From assembly GCF_001690195.1 (NCBI RefSeq), contig NZ_LZGM01000118.1, positions 1 to 64,000 of the forward strand: 64,000 bases of DNA, written 5' to 3'. The notes under the pieces were generated by a model. That model did not search any database and was not told the origin of the DNA. It saw only the letters and a program-made list of their open reading frames with translations. Every line of letters begins with the position of its first letter. The first letter of the stretch is position 1. A program made the position numbers and the translations under genes. The stretch is from Gilliamella sp. wkB108. Its GTDB lineage: Bacteria; Pseudomonadota; Gammaproteobacteria; Enterobacterales; Orbaceae. Positions 37,849-47,817 of the stretch are shown piece by piece.

Positions 37849-39405
37849 CTATTGTTTTTTCATAGTAATTGGGAACGAAATCCCGTTATTATAAATTCCC
37901 TGACAATTAGCTTGATTGTTTTTGCCAGATGTACACTGAATTTTTGGTAATTGATATTTAGTATTATCGCTACAAATAGCTTCGGTATTACTAGCAATAT
38001 TTAAATTGGCATTTTGAATACCACTGTCAACTTTACCAACACATTTAACACCATCACTGCGTGTGACAGTAACTTCGCCATTTCCTTCATTAAAATTGTA
38101 AGATAACTGTAATGGTTTACCGGTTGCCTTATCTTGAATACCACCACCTACGGACCATTGACCATTAAGAAATTTTGTAGAACCTTGTTGCATTGAATCT
38201 TTAGGTAAAGTTAGTTTATTAGCATCAGAGGCTGCATTAGTATTACTATCTTTATTTACTGGTATCGAAGTTTGATCTTTGTTATCAGTACCAGTTTGTG
38301 GTTCTGAATTATCTTTGTTATCTGTACCTGTTGGTAGTTCTGGATTGTCTTTGTTATTCAAATCCACAGGATTCGGTTGCTGGTTTTGAGTGTCTGAATT
38401 ATTGACATCAGGATTATTTACTTTGCCATCGTTAAGTTGAGCATCTATATTTTGATTATTATTACTAGCATCTTTATCCACATCAGCTGTATTAGCTATA
38501 TTGGTATCTTTTTCATTAACATTAGTTGCTACACCATTAGTATCACTCGTGGTAGTACTATTGACTGCTGTCCCATTAATAACGCCAAGATTTCTATCAA
38601 CAATAACCTCTTTAGGTTGTGGATCTTTTTCATTTTTTTGTTCAGTTTCGGCAACAGGTAAACTGGTATGACCATTATCTAATGAAACATTTGGATTAAC
38701 TGAGACTTGCGGTTTTTCAAAACACCCTCGTAACCAAAATATTGCCAACAACAGTAATAACAAAGGTAATAAACCAAGTAGCCACACCCACCAACGTTGC
38801 CACCAAGGTTTTTTGGCTATAAGGGATTCGGCTATAACAGGAGTTGCTGGTTGTTTAGTTACTGGCTCTAAGCAATAAAATGGTGAACTGGCTTGTGGGG
38901 TTTGCGAGTTAATAAATCCCCAAAAGGTAATCACCGGTTTACCATCAACAATGTAAACAAACTGATTACTTGGAAAACGTATCGCCATCAAATTAGGTTC
39001 GGGACTATTGGCATCATACTTTGGATCATAAATAAGACGACTAAAAAGTAATTGATCACCTTCTAAATTAGGGTTTTCGGCTAACTTTTTACCCAGATTC
39101 ACAACCTGTTGTTCAAACTCTTTAAGTAAAATCAGTGCTGAACTTTGTTCTGTTTCGCTGGCCGATGTCCAAGGGATAATATCATACTGCCCATCAGGTT
39201 GATTTGAGTCAAAAGGGATATACCAATCAACAATATTTCCTTGATCATTACGTTGGGGAATAGCTAGAAAATCGGCATATTGTTTGCCTAATTTCACTCT
39301 GAACATTTCCCGTATTTGGGTAGCGACTAAATAAGCCGCCTTACCATCATGACCGAGTATTTTAAAATCCTTAATATCACCACTTCTTAGTAATGTATTT
39401 GCCAT
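37849..39405 (-). CDS. srfA: SrfA-like single-pass membrane protein
   Basis: A 518-aa homologue of SrfA, first gene of the locus. A cytosolic N-terminal domain (1-198, beginning MANTLLRSGDIKDF) is followed by a Trp/Leu-rich membrane segment (about 204-225), an Asn/Asp/Thr-rich disordered periplasmic linker (235-400) and a small C-terminal domain (about 405-518) with several cysteines. The linker contains a 12-residue tandem repeat of the type DNKDNPELPTGT. The N-domain is the part conserved with Salmonella SrfA. Function unknown; its place ahead of srfB and topology suggest it links the cytosolic NTPases to the periplasm. Confidence 0.82.
   Translation of the reverse strand: MANTLLRSGDIKDFKILGHDGKAAYLVATQIREMFRVKLGKQYADFLAIPQRNDQGNIVDWYIPFDSNQPDGQYDIIPWTSASETEQSSALILLKEFEQQVVNLGKKLAENPNLEGDQLLFSRLIYDPKYDANSPEPNLMAIRFPSNQFVYIVDGKPVITFWGFINSQTPQASSPFYCLEPVTKQPATPVIAESLIAKKPWWQRWWVWLLGLLPLLLLLLAIFWLRGCFEKPQVSVNPNVSLDNGHTSLPVAETEQKNEKDPQPKEVIVDRNLGVINGTAVNSTTTSDTNGVATNVNEKDTNIANTADVDKDASNNNQNIDAQLNDGKVNNPDVNNSDTQNQQPNPVDLNNKDNPELPTGTDNKDNSEPQTGTDNKDQTSIPVNKDSNTNAASDANKLTLPKDSMQQGSTKFLNGQWSVGGGIQDKATGKPLQLSYNFNEGNGEVTVTRSDGVKCVGKVDSGIQNANLNIASNTEAICSDNTKYQLPKIQCTSGKNNQANCQGIYNNGISFPITMKKQ
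38276..38359 (-). repeat. 36-bp tandem repeat in the srfA linker
   Basis: Copies of TCTTTGTTAT (plus-strand reading) begin at 38276, 38312 and 38348, a 36-base period that encodes a 12-residue unit (DNKDNPELPTGT, DNKDNSEPQTGT, then a decayed copy). It lies in the disordered periplasmic linker of SrfA and is likely length-variable among strains. Confidence 0.75.
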
Positions 39406-39573
39406 ATATTCCTTGGTATCCCTGCTTATCAGTTTTATACTTTTTAGATAACTGGATTGATTTTAACAGAAATATGAATTGATGTAATTGGTAGATAAAC
39501 AGATATTATGACTTTTTAGTCATATTTTTTGATAAAAATTTGAGTGAAATTTAAACAACAAAAAAATATTAAA

Positions 39574-39604
39574 AATGATTATGCCTATAACATAATCATT
39601 TTTT
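39574..39604. terminator. Bidirectional terminator between gss and the srf operon
   Basis: A 10-bp stem AATGATTATG/CATAATCATT with a 7-base loop (39574-39600) is followed by TTTTTT on the + strand and by TTTTTAATATTTTTTTG on the minus strand. It ends gss transcription about 80 bases after the stop and separates it from srfA, so the srf operon probably has its own promoter in 39406-39573. Confidence 0.8.
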
Positions 39605-39681
39605 AACTATTTTAATGTAATACTCATTTTGTTTTTATACTCAAACATATAGCTAACCTGAAACATCTTTACAATATTTAG

Positions 39682-41553
39682 CTATTTAAGAAATTGTTCA
39701 TCCGGTAAAACTCGTAAAGGTTGCATATCACTTTCGCCTTTAATAACTAACGAAGGATCTGAACGTAAACAAGTACCACCATAATGCCCACCTACTGTAA
39801 AAGTGCAGATTTGTACATAACGATTATCCACTTTAGGTAGACACCACAATTCTTGGTAAATATTCTCTTGTTCAGCAAATTTTCCCACCGTTTGATCTAA
39901 TATCTGCTGGTTACTCACTAATTGAATATCACTACCACGACGCCCGGCAATAGGTTTAATTGCATAACCTTTTTTTATTAAACTATCATTAAGTTCAAAA
40001 GTTGATTCTAATAGATAACGATGATTAGGGAATAAAGACCACAATACTGGTAAAATAGCTTTATTACTTGGGATAACAGTCCATAGCGGTTCAAAAACCG
40101 ATACTTCTGGTCGCAATAATACATCAATTAATCTTACTGCGTTTTCTGGATGACCTGTCCGAATGGGTAATCCAGCGGTTTGCGCTTCACTCTCCTCACG
40201 CAGTTGTTCTAAAACTGTTTCCCACGCCCATGTTTTCCATACACAGGTAACCTGACGATCCTCATCATCCACTAAACGACCTTGTTTATCCCAATGAAGA
40301 GCATCTAAACCACATAAGATTTTGCTATTAAAACCCGCTTGTGTTAATGCTTTTTGCATGAAAAGAGCATGATAGTTTTCTTCACTATCATTATCTTGCA
40401 TGATATGGACAAAAGGCTTAGCATCGCTATGTTTCCAGCAACTTGCAAGAGAGTTTAGAAGATCTTCACCAGGATTGGTGCCTTCTGTTAATCCTGCTTG
40501 TATTGCCCATTTTTGCAGAATAATACTGGTTTCAGTATGACATGAAGCTGAGTCAGCATTGTATTCATAAACTTTTAAACCGCGTTCATCCATACAAAAA
40601 TCTAATCGTCCCGAAATCATTTGGTAACGGCGTTGCTGCCAAGACAAGCGTAATCTTGGCCATAATATTTCAGGAATATTAAAATAATGTAATAAGTGAT
40701 CATCTTTCAGAACTTTATCGGTTGCATACATGTACATTAAGTGTAATTCATTGGTCGCTCGGATTAACTCTTGTCGGGCGCTTTCAGAAATGGTGAAATA
40801 ACGATACTGGTCATCATGATTAACTGCATGGCCTGTTGCTAATATGTAAGCCTTTTCTAATGGCTCTTGTTCATCTAACCATTTACTAGCAAATTGATTT
40901 TGATGATTAATATATGCACTATGAATAGTGAGTAGTGCTTTTGGAACATGGGGTTGTGGTAAGCTATATTCGGTATCATCAGTTTGAATCATCCACCCTA
41001 AAATGGTGGTATCATCAAAGGTATCATGTAATAGATAACCACTATCGGAAACGGTCATTGCCAGCTCTCTTGTCCATTGCTGACCTGCCGGTAATCTTGT
41101 ATGCATCAGATTTTGTTCTACTATGCGAACTTTATCATCAAATACTTCAGTAATAATCGCTATATGTCCTGTCCGTTTAAATACGCCTCCATCATCCCAA
41201 ACTAGTAAGGCTCCTACCTCCGGCCTTTTTTTGCTGCCATTAGCAAATGCTTGTAAGGGTAAAATAGCTTCATTAATTGCTTGTCGTAAAAAACGTAATG
41301 AAAAAATCTCGTGCGCCATACCAACATCAGTGAAAACAATACCATGATTTAAATATAAAAATCGCCGAGCAAATTCAACGCATTGCCATTTATAGCCCAT
41401 ATATTCACGCTCCAAATAGTTGCGAAATGAAGAATCATCTGGATATTGTTGCTTATCTAAAGAATCATAATTAGATGAATAAATTGCAACCCCTCCCGGT
41501 GCATAACCTAATAATGTACCAAAAGGTTCCTTATGATCTGGATTAACTAACAT
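39682..41553 (-). CDS. gss: Bifunctional glutathionylspermidine synthetase/amidase
   Basis: Makes glutathionylspermidine from glutathione, spermidine and ATP, and also hydrolyses it. The N-terminal CHAP amidase domain (about 1-195) holds the catalytic Cys in KWQCVEFARRF and a His in GHIAIITE. The C-terminal ATP-grasp synthetase domain (about 205-620) has MDERGLKVYEYNADSASC and the final FTVGGHYGGTC. Length of 623 aa is close to the 619 of E. coli and similarity is strong across both domains. It is a single-gene unit, divergent from ybeD. Confidence 0.97.
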   Translation of the reverse strand: MLVNPDHKEPFGTLLGYAPGGVAIYSSNYDSLDKQQYPDDSSFRNYLEREYMGYKWQCVEFARRFLYLNHGIVFTDVGMAHEIFSLRFLRQAINEAILPLQAFANGSKKRPEVGALLVWDDGGVFKRTGHIAIITEVFDDKVRIVEQNLMHTRLPAGQQWTRELAMTVSDSGYLLHDTFDDTTILGWMIQTDDTEYSLPQPHVPKALLTIHSAYINHQNQFASKWLDEQEPLEKAYILATGHAVNHDDQYRYFTISESARQELIRATNELHLMYMYATDKVLKDDHLLHYFNIPEILWPRLRLSWQQRRYQMISGRLDFCMDERGLKVYEYNADSASCHTETSIILQKWAIQAGLTEGTNPGEDLLNSLASCWKHSDAKPFVHIMQDNDSEENYHALFMQKALTQAGFNSKILCGLDALHWDKQGRLVDDEDRQVTCVWKTWAWETVLEQLREESEAQTAGLPIRTGHPENAVRLIDVLLRPEVSVFEPLWTVIPSNKAILPVLWSLFPNHRYLLESTFELNDSLIKKGYAIKPIAGRRGSDIQLVSNQQILDQTVGKFAEQENIYQELWCLPKVDNRYVQICTFTVGGHYGGTCLRSDPSLVIKGESDMQPLRVLPDEQFLK

Positions 41554-41766
41554 ACTGCATTGACCTTATATTGCTTATATTGATAGAGAATTAAACGCTA
41601 AAAACCCAACTCTGCTTAAAGTTTAATATCATAGATCAAATTATGTGCTTTAAAAAGTAATGTTTAACGGTTAGTTACTTGAAGTATGACAAAATGCCTA
41701 TATATTGTAGTTAGTCTTGGTAATACTACCTCTTACATATGTCTTTAAAATGAGAACAATAAAATT

Positions 41767-42033
41767 ATGCAACAGACAAAATTAAATGAATTATTGGATT
41801 TTCCATGCTCCTTTACTTATAAAGTAATGGGAGAAGCTAAACCAGAATTGGTTGATAAAGTGATTAGTGTGATCCAACGCCATGCGCCTGGTGACTATAC
41901 ACCGTCTATTAAACCAAGTAGTAAAGGTAATTATCACTCTGTATCAATTACGATTAATGCCACACACATTGATCAAGTCGAAAATTTATATAAAGAGTTA
42001 GGTGAAATTGATATTGTGAGAATGGTTTTATAA
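41767..42033 (+). CDS. ybeD: DUF493 family protein YbeD
   Basis: An 88-aa conserved cytosolic protein of unknown function with an ACT-like ferredoxin fold. The blocks [21 protein letters not shown] and [11 protein letters not shown] match E. coli YbeD closely and the length is the same within one residue. In E. coli it precedes lipB; here it stands between gss and metY, so that link is broken. The upstream 210 bases separate it from the divergent gss. Confidence 0.93.
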   Translation: MQQTKLNELLDFPCSFTYKVMGEAKPELVDKVISVIQRHAPGDYTPSIKPSSKGNYHSVSITINATHIDQVENLYKELGEIDIVRMVL

Positions 42034-42066
42034 TGCTTTACTTTTCGACTATTCTTAGCTAAAAAT

Positions 42067-42096
42067 AGAGCCTTATATGATAAATTATGAGGCTCT
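42067..42096 (+). promoter_or_regulatory. Stem-loop that encloses the metY ribosome binding site
   Basis: AGAGCCTTATA (42067-42077) pairs with TATGAGGCTCT (42086-42096) in an 11-bp stem with one G-U pair and an 8-base loop. The only plausible Shine-Dalgarno for metY, GAGG (42089-42092), lies in the 3' arm and would be hidden when the stem forms. It may also act as the end of the ybeD transcript. Confidence 0.5.
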
Positions 42097-42099
42097 AAC

Positions 42100-43377
42100 A
42101 TGAAACCGGAAACAATTGCTATTCACGCAGGTTATACACCTGAATCGACTACGCATGCAGTCGCTGTACCTATCTATCAAACTACTTCTTATGCATTTGA
42201 TGATACTCAACATGGCGCAGATTTATTTGACTTAAAAGTAGCGGGTAATATCTATACTCGTATCACTAATCCCACTAATGCCGTAATTGAAACTCGCGTT
42301 GCTAAACTTGAAGGTGGCGTAGGAGCTTTAGCCGTTGCATCCGGTATGGCGGCCATTACTTATGCTATTCAAGCAATTACTTTTGCCGGTGAAAATATTG
42401 TTTCAGTCGCTAAACTTTACGGTGGTACGTATAATTTGCTGGCCCATACATTACCTAATTTTGGAATTAAGACTCGTTTTGCGCCTCATAATGATTTAAT
42501 TGCTCTTGAAAAACTTATCGATGATAAAACTAAAGCACTATTTTGTGAAAGTATCGGTAATCCTGCAGGCAATATTGTTGATTTAACAGCACTTGCAGAT
42601 ATTGCTCACCGCCATGGTATTCCTTTAATTGTTGATAATACCGTTGCTAGCCCTGCACTTTGCCGTCCCTTTGAATTTGGCGCTGATATTGTTGTGCATT
42701 CTTTAACCAAATATATAGGTGGGCATGGCAGTAGTTTAGGGGGAATGATTGTAGATTCGGGTAAATTTCCTTGGCAAAAATATGCCGACAAATATCCTAT
42801 GCTAAACCAACCCGATCCTTCTTATCATGGTGTTTCTTATACCGAAACTTTTGGTAATGCAGCATATATTGCTCGCTGTCGAGTCATTCCTTTAAGAAAT
42901 ATGGGGGCGGCTCTCTCACCATTTAATAGTTTTCTTTTGCTACAAGGACTCGAAACGTTATCTTTGCGTATGGAAAGGCACTGCCAAAACGCACTTAAAG
43001 TTGCTCAATATCTTCAATCACATCCACAAGTAAGTTGGGTAAATTACGCCGGATTACCTAATCATCCTGAACATCACTTAGCAGTAAAACAGATGGATAA
43101 AGGATTACCTGCTGCGATTTTATCATTTGGAATTAAAGGTGGTAAATCAGCTGGTGCTAAATTCATTGACGCCTTAAAATTAATTATTCGCTTAGTTAAT
43201 ATTGGTGATACCCGATCACTTGCTTGTCATCCGGCAACCACGACTCATCGTCAATTAAATGCTGAGGAGTTAGAAAAGGCAGGAGTCAGTCAAGAAATGA
43301 TCCGGCTATCCATCGGTATTGAACATATTGATGATATTATTGCTGATCTAGAACAAGCATTGAAAGCCACACTATAA
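42100..43377 (+). CDS. metY: O-acetylhomoserine sulfhydrylase (MetY type)
   Basis: PLP enzyme of the Cys/Met metabolism family that makes homocysteine from O-acetylhomoserine and sulfide. The Schiff-base Lys is in [13 protein letters not shown] near residue 204, with the substrate-loop motif [13 protein letters not shown] and the C-terminal [12 protein letters not shown]. Length of 425 aa fits MetY and not the shorter MetB/MetC (about 380). Direct sulfhydrylation would bypass cystathionine. The start is just downstream of a stem-loop that covers its ribosome site. Confidence 0.88.
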   Translation: MKPETIAIHAGYTPESTTHAVAVPIYQTTSYAFDDTQHGADLFDLKVAGNIYTRITNPTNAVIETRVAKLEGGVGALAVASGMAAITYAIQAITFAGENIVSVAKLYGGTYNLLAHTLPNFGIKTRFAPHNDLIALEKLIDDKTKALFCESIGNPAGNIVDLTALADIAHRHGIPLIVDNTVASPALCRPFEFGADIVVHSLTKYIGGHGSSLGGMIVDSGKFPWQKYADKYPMLNQPDPSYHGVSYTETFGNAAYIARCRVIPLRNMGAALSPFNSFLLLQGLETLSLRMERHCQNALKVAQYLQSHPQVSWVNYAGLPNHPEHHLAVKQMDKGLPAAILSFGIKGGKSAGAKFIDALKLIIRLVNIGDTRSLACHPATTTHRQLNAEELEKAGVSQEMIRLSIGIEHIDDIIADLEQALKATL

Positions 43378-43383
43378 CGAAAT

Positions 43384-43421
43384 ATCCAAAAGGGTAAGTA
43401 AACGCTTACCCCATTTTGGAT
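43384..43421. terminator. Long stem-loop between convergent metY and adk
   Basis: ATCCAAAAGGGTAAG pairs with CTTACCC-(CA)-TTTTGGAT, 15 bp with a two-base bulge and a 6-base loop. It lies in the 57-base gap between two convergent stops. U-tracts are lacking on both sides, so the terminator role rests on position. Confidence 0.55.
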
Positions 43422-43434
43422 AATATGAAATGAA

Positions 43435-44115
<681 letters not shown>

Positions 44116-44367
44116 TTATTCTGGTAAATAGTGAAATATAACTTTACTGCTCGATATTAAACCGTCGTTTGGACAAATATAATTAATTGCTCCACAACCT
44201 TTGATTATTTGAGCTTGTTGTTGACAGATAGGACAAATAAACTGTTCTAGATAATGTTGTTTACATTGCTGACAATAATAATGCTCAGGAGAAACCACCT
44301 CCATTTTATTGTCACATTTAGGACATAAACCTTCTTGATTATGACTATCCAACTTTTTGTTTGGCAT
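44116..44367 (-). CDS. yfgJ: Zinc-ribbon protein YfgJ
   Basis: An 83-aa small protein with two CxxC zinc ribbons (CPKCDNK, CQQCKQH, CPICQQQ) and a final ICPNDGLIS motif. It resembles E. coli YfgJ (71 aa), which lies beside der in that genome too. Function unknown. It starts 3 bases after the der stop. Confidence 0.85.
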   Translation of the reverse strand: MPNKKLDSHNQEGLCPKCDNKMEVVSPEHYYCQQCKQHYLEQFICPICQQQAQIIKGCGAINYICPNDGLISSSKVIFHYLPE

Positions 44368-44370
44368 AAA

Positions 44371-45846
44371 CTACTTACGTCCTCTAACATGTTTCATTAA
44401 GCGGCGACGTTTCCGTTGCTGGGAAGCAGTTAAACTGTTTTTTCTTCCTTCAAATGGGTTAGCTCCTTCTTTAAATTGAATTCGTATCGGAGAACCCATA
44501 ATCTTTAATGATCGCCTAAAATAATTCATCAAATAACGTTTGTAGGAATCAGGTAAATCTTCTACTTGATTTCCATGAATAACCACAATAGGAGGATTAT
44601 AACCGCCGGCATGAGCATATTTTAATTTTACACGCCTACCTCGGACTAATGGTGGTTGGTGATCATCTTGCGCCATTTGCATGATTTTAGTTAATAATGC
44701 CGTATTGACGCGACGCGTAGCACAATCATATGCTTCTTGGATTGAATCAAATAAATTACCAACACCACTACCATGTAGTGCTGAAATAAAATGAAGACGA
44801 GCAAAATCGATAAAATCAAGTCGATCATCTAACGTAGTTTTCACTTGCTCTTTAATATCTTGTGATAAACCATCCCATTTATTTACTGCTATTACAAGTG
44901 AGCGCCCACTATTAATAATAAAACCAAGTAAGGATAAATCCTGATCAGAAACCCCTTCTCTTGCGTCAATAACTAATATAACTACATTGGCATCTTCAAT
45001 AGCTTGTAACGTTTTTATTACCGAGAATTTCTCAACTGTCTCAGTAACTTTACCTCGTTTACGAACTCCTGCGGTATCAATTAAAATATACTCACGTTCA
45101 TCCCGCGTCATTGGTATATAGATACTATCACGCGTGGTGCCGGGCATATCATATACTACTACTCGGTCTTCGCCTAATATCCGGTTAGTTAGTGTTGACT
45201 TACCCACATTAGGACGACCAACTATAGCAACTTTGATTGGTTGGTTAATCAAAGATTCCGTTTCATCTAACGCTAAATCATCATAAGATTCGGGTAAATC
45301 TTGATATTGCTCATCATGGTTATCATCCAAATTAACTTCATCAACTTTTTCAAATTGAAAAATAGGATCTAATACCGTTTCAATTAACGAATTAACACCT
45401 CGACCATGACTCGCAGCAATAGGATGAATATCACCTAAACCTAATGCATAAAAGTCAGAAATTGCAGTATCAGCATCGATACCATCAATTTTATTAGCAA
45501 CTAAGAAAGTCGCTTTTTGACGGGAACGTAGATGCTTAGCTATCGCATGATCGGCAGGCATTGCGCCAGCTCTTGCATCGACTAAAAAAAGGACTATATC
45601 GGCTTCTTCAATAGCTTGTAGAGATTGATCGGCCATGAAGCTTTCAATCCCTTCTTCAGTACCATCTATACCACCGGTATCTATGACGATATACTCATGA
45701 CCTTTAATTTCAGCGCGTCCATATTTACGATCACGAGTTAATCCGGGAAAATCAGCAACTAACGCGTCTCGAGTTCGAGTTAACCGATTGAATAAAGTTG
45801 ACTTTCCAACATTCGGTCGGCCAACTAATGCTACTACAGGTACCAT
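44371..45846 (-). CDS. der: Ribosome-assembly GTPase Der (EngA)
   Basis: Essential GTPase with two tandem G domains and a KH-like C-terminal domain that acts in 50S subunit maturation. The P-loops GRPNVGKST occur twice (near residues 8-16 and 209-217), with DTGG and DTAG G3 motifs and NKxD motifs. The C-terminal region has [16 protein letters not shown]. Length of 491 aa is close to E. coli (490). The gene sits in the conserved order bamB-der-yfgJ. Confidence 0.98.
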   Translation of the reverse strand: MVPVVALVGRPNVGKSTLFNRLTRTRDALVADFPGLTRDRKYGRAEIKGHEYIVIDTGGIDGTEEGIESFMADQSLQAIEEADIVLFLVDARAGAMPADHAIAKHLRSRQKATFLVANKIDGIDADTAISDFYALGLGDIHPIAASHGRGVNSLIETVLDPIFQFEKVDEVNLDDNHDEQYQDLPESYDDLALDETESLINQPIKVAIVGRPNVGKSTLTNRILGEDRVVVYDMPGTTRDSIYIPMTRDEREYILIDTAGVRKRGKVTETVEKFSVIKTLQAIEDANVVILVIDAREGVSDQDLSLLGFIINSGRSLVIAVNKWDGLSQDIKEQVKTTLDDRLDFIDFARLHFISALHGSGVGNLFDSIQEAYDCATRRVNTALLTKIMQMAQDDHQPPLVRGRRVKLKYAHAGGYNPPIVVIHGNQVEDLPDSYKRYLMNYFRRSLKIMGSPIRIQFKEGANPFEGRKNSLTASQQRKRRRLMKHVRGRK

Positions 45847-45864
45847 GCTTACTCTCTAATTATT

Positions 45865-47037
45865 TTAGTTTTTTGTAAAAGCGTAAATATCACCATTTTT
45901 TGCTTGAACAATTAATTTATCGTCTACAACTAACGGTCTAGATATTAATCCACTACTACTTACTTGAGATTTAGCAGCAAGTTCACCATTTTCAATATTT
46001 AACCAGTATAGATAACCTTCAAAATCACCGACAACAATATAATTTTGATAGATAACTGGATCAGTTAATTGGCGATGTAAAAAGTCTGATTGTTTCCAAA
46101 TTACTTCACCACCGTTTTTAGCTATGGCTTGAATATTATCATCTTGGTCAACGACATATAAACGACCAGTATCAACTGCAAAACTATGAGTTGATCCTAA
46201 TTGTTTACGCCAAACAATTTGACCACTACTTAAATCAAGAGCAACAACATTACCATTATAACCTACAGCATAAACCTGATTACCTTCAACTACTGGCGTT
46301 GAATCAACATCATTTAATTTGGCTATTTCAGTTGAGCCTGATGGTTGTGAAATACGTTGTTGCCAAATTAGTTGACCATCATTAATGTAGTAAGCATCGA
46401 CTCGCCCATTATCATCACCAACAATCGCAGCATCATGCGCAATAGTTGGTGTTGAATTACCTCTTAGTGAAAGTGGTGGGACTTCAAGTGAAATATCCCA
46501 TAGCTCCTCACCCGAATCACGATTTAACCCTTGCAAGAAACCATTAGCGGTATGGATGATTAATTTATCATCAGATGAGACAGGACGAGCAAGAACTTCA
46601 CCTTTTACTGATTTTTCCCATACAACTTTACCGTTATCACGCTCTAATGCATAAACAACAGCACGCTCACTACCCACATAAACATATTTTTCATCAGCGC
46701 TTACGCCTCCAGAAAATAGGGCTGTTTTACTACTGAAAAGTGAACTTTTAGATAAATTTATATCCCACAATGTATGACCACTTGATAAATCAATCGCTTT
46801 AACTTGTCCGCTACGGCTTGCTACATAAATGGCATTATCATAATTGATAGGACCTAATAACGAATAAATAAGTGTATTACCTGATGTACTGTTTTGCCAT
46901 ATTTGTTGAATAGGAAATTGGTTATTTACCGTTGGTGAAGGAGCCACCTGTACAACTTCTTCTTCACCACCAAATAAAGAACATCCAGCAAGTGAAAACA
47001 TTAATACACCGGTAAAAAGACATTTTGATAACTTCAT
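45865..47037 (-). CDS. bamB: Outer-membrane assembly lipoprotein BamB
   Basis: Beta-propeller lipoprotein of the BAM complex that inserts outer-membrane proteins. The lipobox LAGC places Cys near residue 19. About eight PQQ-like repeats follow, with recurring Gly-Lys/Asp-Trp motifs (GHTLWDI, GKVVWEKS, GEELWDIS, GQLIWQQ, GQIVWRKQ). Length is 390 aa (392 in E. coli). It is 26 bases after yfgM and 18 before der. Confidence 0.96.
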   Translation of the reverse strand: MKLSKCLFTGVLMFSLAGCSLFGGEEEVVQVAPSPTVNNQFPIQQIWQNSTSGNTLIYSLLGPINYDNAIYVASRSGQVKAIDLSSGHTLWDINLSKSSLFSSKTALFSGGVSADEKYVYVGSERAVVYALERDNGKVVWEKSVKGEVLARPVSSDDKLIIHTANGFLQGLNRDSGEELWDISLEVPPLSLRGNSTPTIAHDAAIVGDDNGRVDAYYINDGQLIWQQRISQPSGSTEIAKLNDVDSTPVVEGNQVYAVGYNGNVVALDLSSGQIVWRKQLGSTHSFAVDTGRLYVVDQDDNIQAIAKNGGEVIWKQSDFLHRQLTDPVIYQNYIVVGDFEGYLYWLNIENGELAAKSQVSSSGLISRPLVVDDKLIVQAKNGDIYAFTKN

Positions 47038-47063
47038 TTTATAGACCCTTATAGCAGGATAAA

Positions 47064-47795
47064 TTAATTTTTACTTTCTTCTGTTTTGGCTTCGTCTTTA
47101 GCCTGAGCCTCTGGAGCTGCATTTTCCTGAGCAGCTTGTGCTTCTTGTTGTTCAACTTGTTGTTTAGCTTTTAAATATTCAGCTTGATTCAATTTCATCT
47201 TGATATTTATTTCTGAATCTGGAGTTGGTGACGAATCTAACGCAACTTTATAAGCATCAATAGCATCTGCGTATCGAGTCATTTTCACTAGCACATCACC
47301 GCGAATATCATTAACTATAGGCGCCCATGTAGGCTCAGTAACTTTAGTTAAAGTATCTAAACTATCTTGATATTGCTCTAGTTGATGTTGTAAACGTGCG
47401 ATACGAATATTAATAATCGCTTGAATTGGTTCTGCATCGGTTTTCTTTAATCCATCTGCTAATAACTCTTGAGCTCCTGAATAATTTTTCAGTACTTCAA
47501 CGTAAAATTGTGCCGCTCTAAGATTAGCAAAGACACTATAAATATTACTCGTCTCTTTAGCAAACGCGACTAACTCATCAACTGAAGTAGGATTATTAGT
47601 ATCTAACTTTGCAACTAATTGTTCATACTGTTCAGATGATTCAAGCATTTTCTGTTCTTGATGAGATTGCCAATAGCGCCAACCCCAAAAAGCTAATAAT
47701 CCAATTACAATAACCGCAACAATAATTTTCCATGTTTTAGCAAGAAACTCTTTTAAACCGGCAAGTTGCTCTTCACTAGATAATTGATTACTCAC
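47064..47795 (-). CDS. yfgM: Periplasmic chaperone-like protein YfgM
   Basis: Inner-membrane-anchored TPR protein that associates with the SecYEG-PpiD translocon in E. coli. One membrane helix (about 22-41) is followed by helical TPR-like repeats in the periplasm (about 50-205). The C-terminal 35 residues are an Ala/Gln/Glu-rich tail that makes this protein 243 aa against 206 in E. coli. Located between hisS and bamB, as in E. coli. Confidence 0.93.
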   Translation of the reverse strand: MSNQLSSEEQLAGLKEFLAKTWKIIVAVIVIGLLAFWGWRYWQSHQEQKMLESSEQYEQLVAKLDTNNPTSVDELVAFAKETSNIYSVFANLRAAQFYVEVLKNYSGAQELLADGLKKTDAEPIQAIINIRIARLQHQLEQYQDSLDTLTKVTEPTWAPIVNDIRGDVLVKMTRYADAIDAYKVALDSSPTPDSEINIKMKLNQAEYLKAKQQVEQQEAQAAQENAAPEAQAKDEAKTEESKN

Positions 47796-47817
47796 GTTTT
47801 TCTCCTGTTTCCCTTAC

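Noticed and set aside
38276-38359. Possible CRISPR-like repeat
   Set aside because: The 36-base period is in frame inside srfA, copies are direct without unrelated spacers, and no cas gene is near.
21128-39405. Type VI secretion or prophage cluster
   Set aside because: No sheath, Hcp, VgrG, ClpV, baseplate, capsid, integrase or terminase genes are present among the 12 genes.
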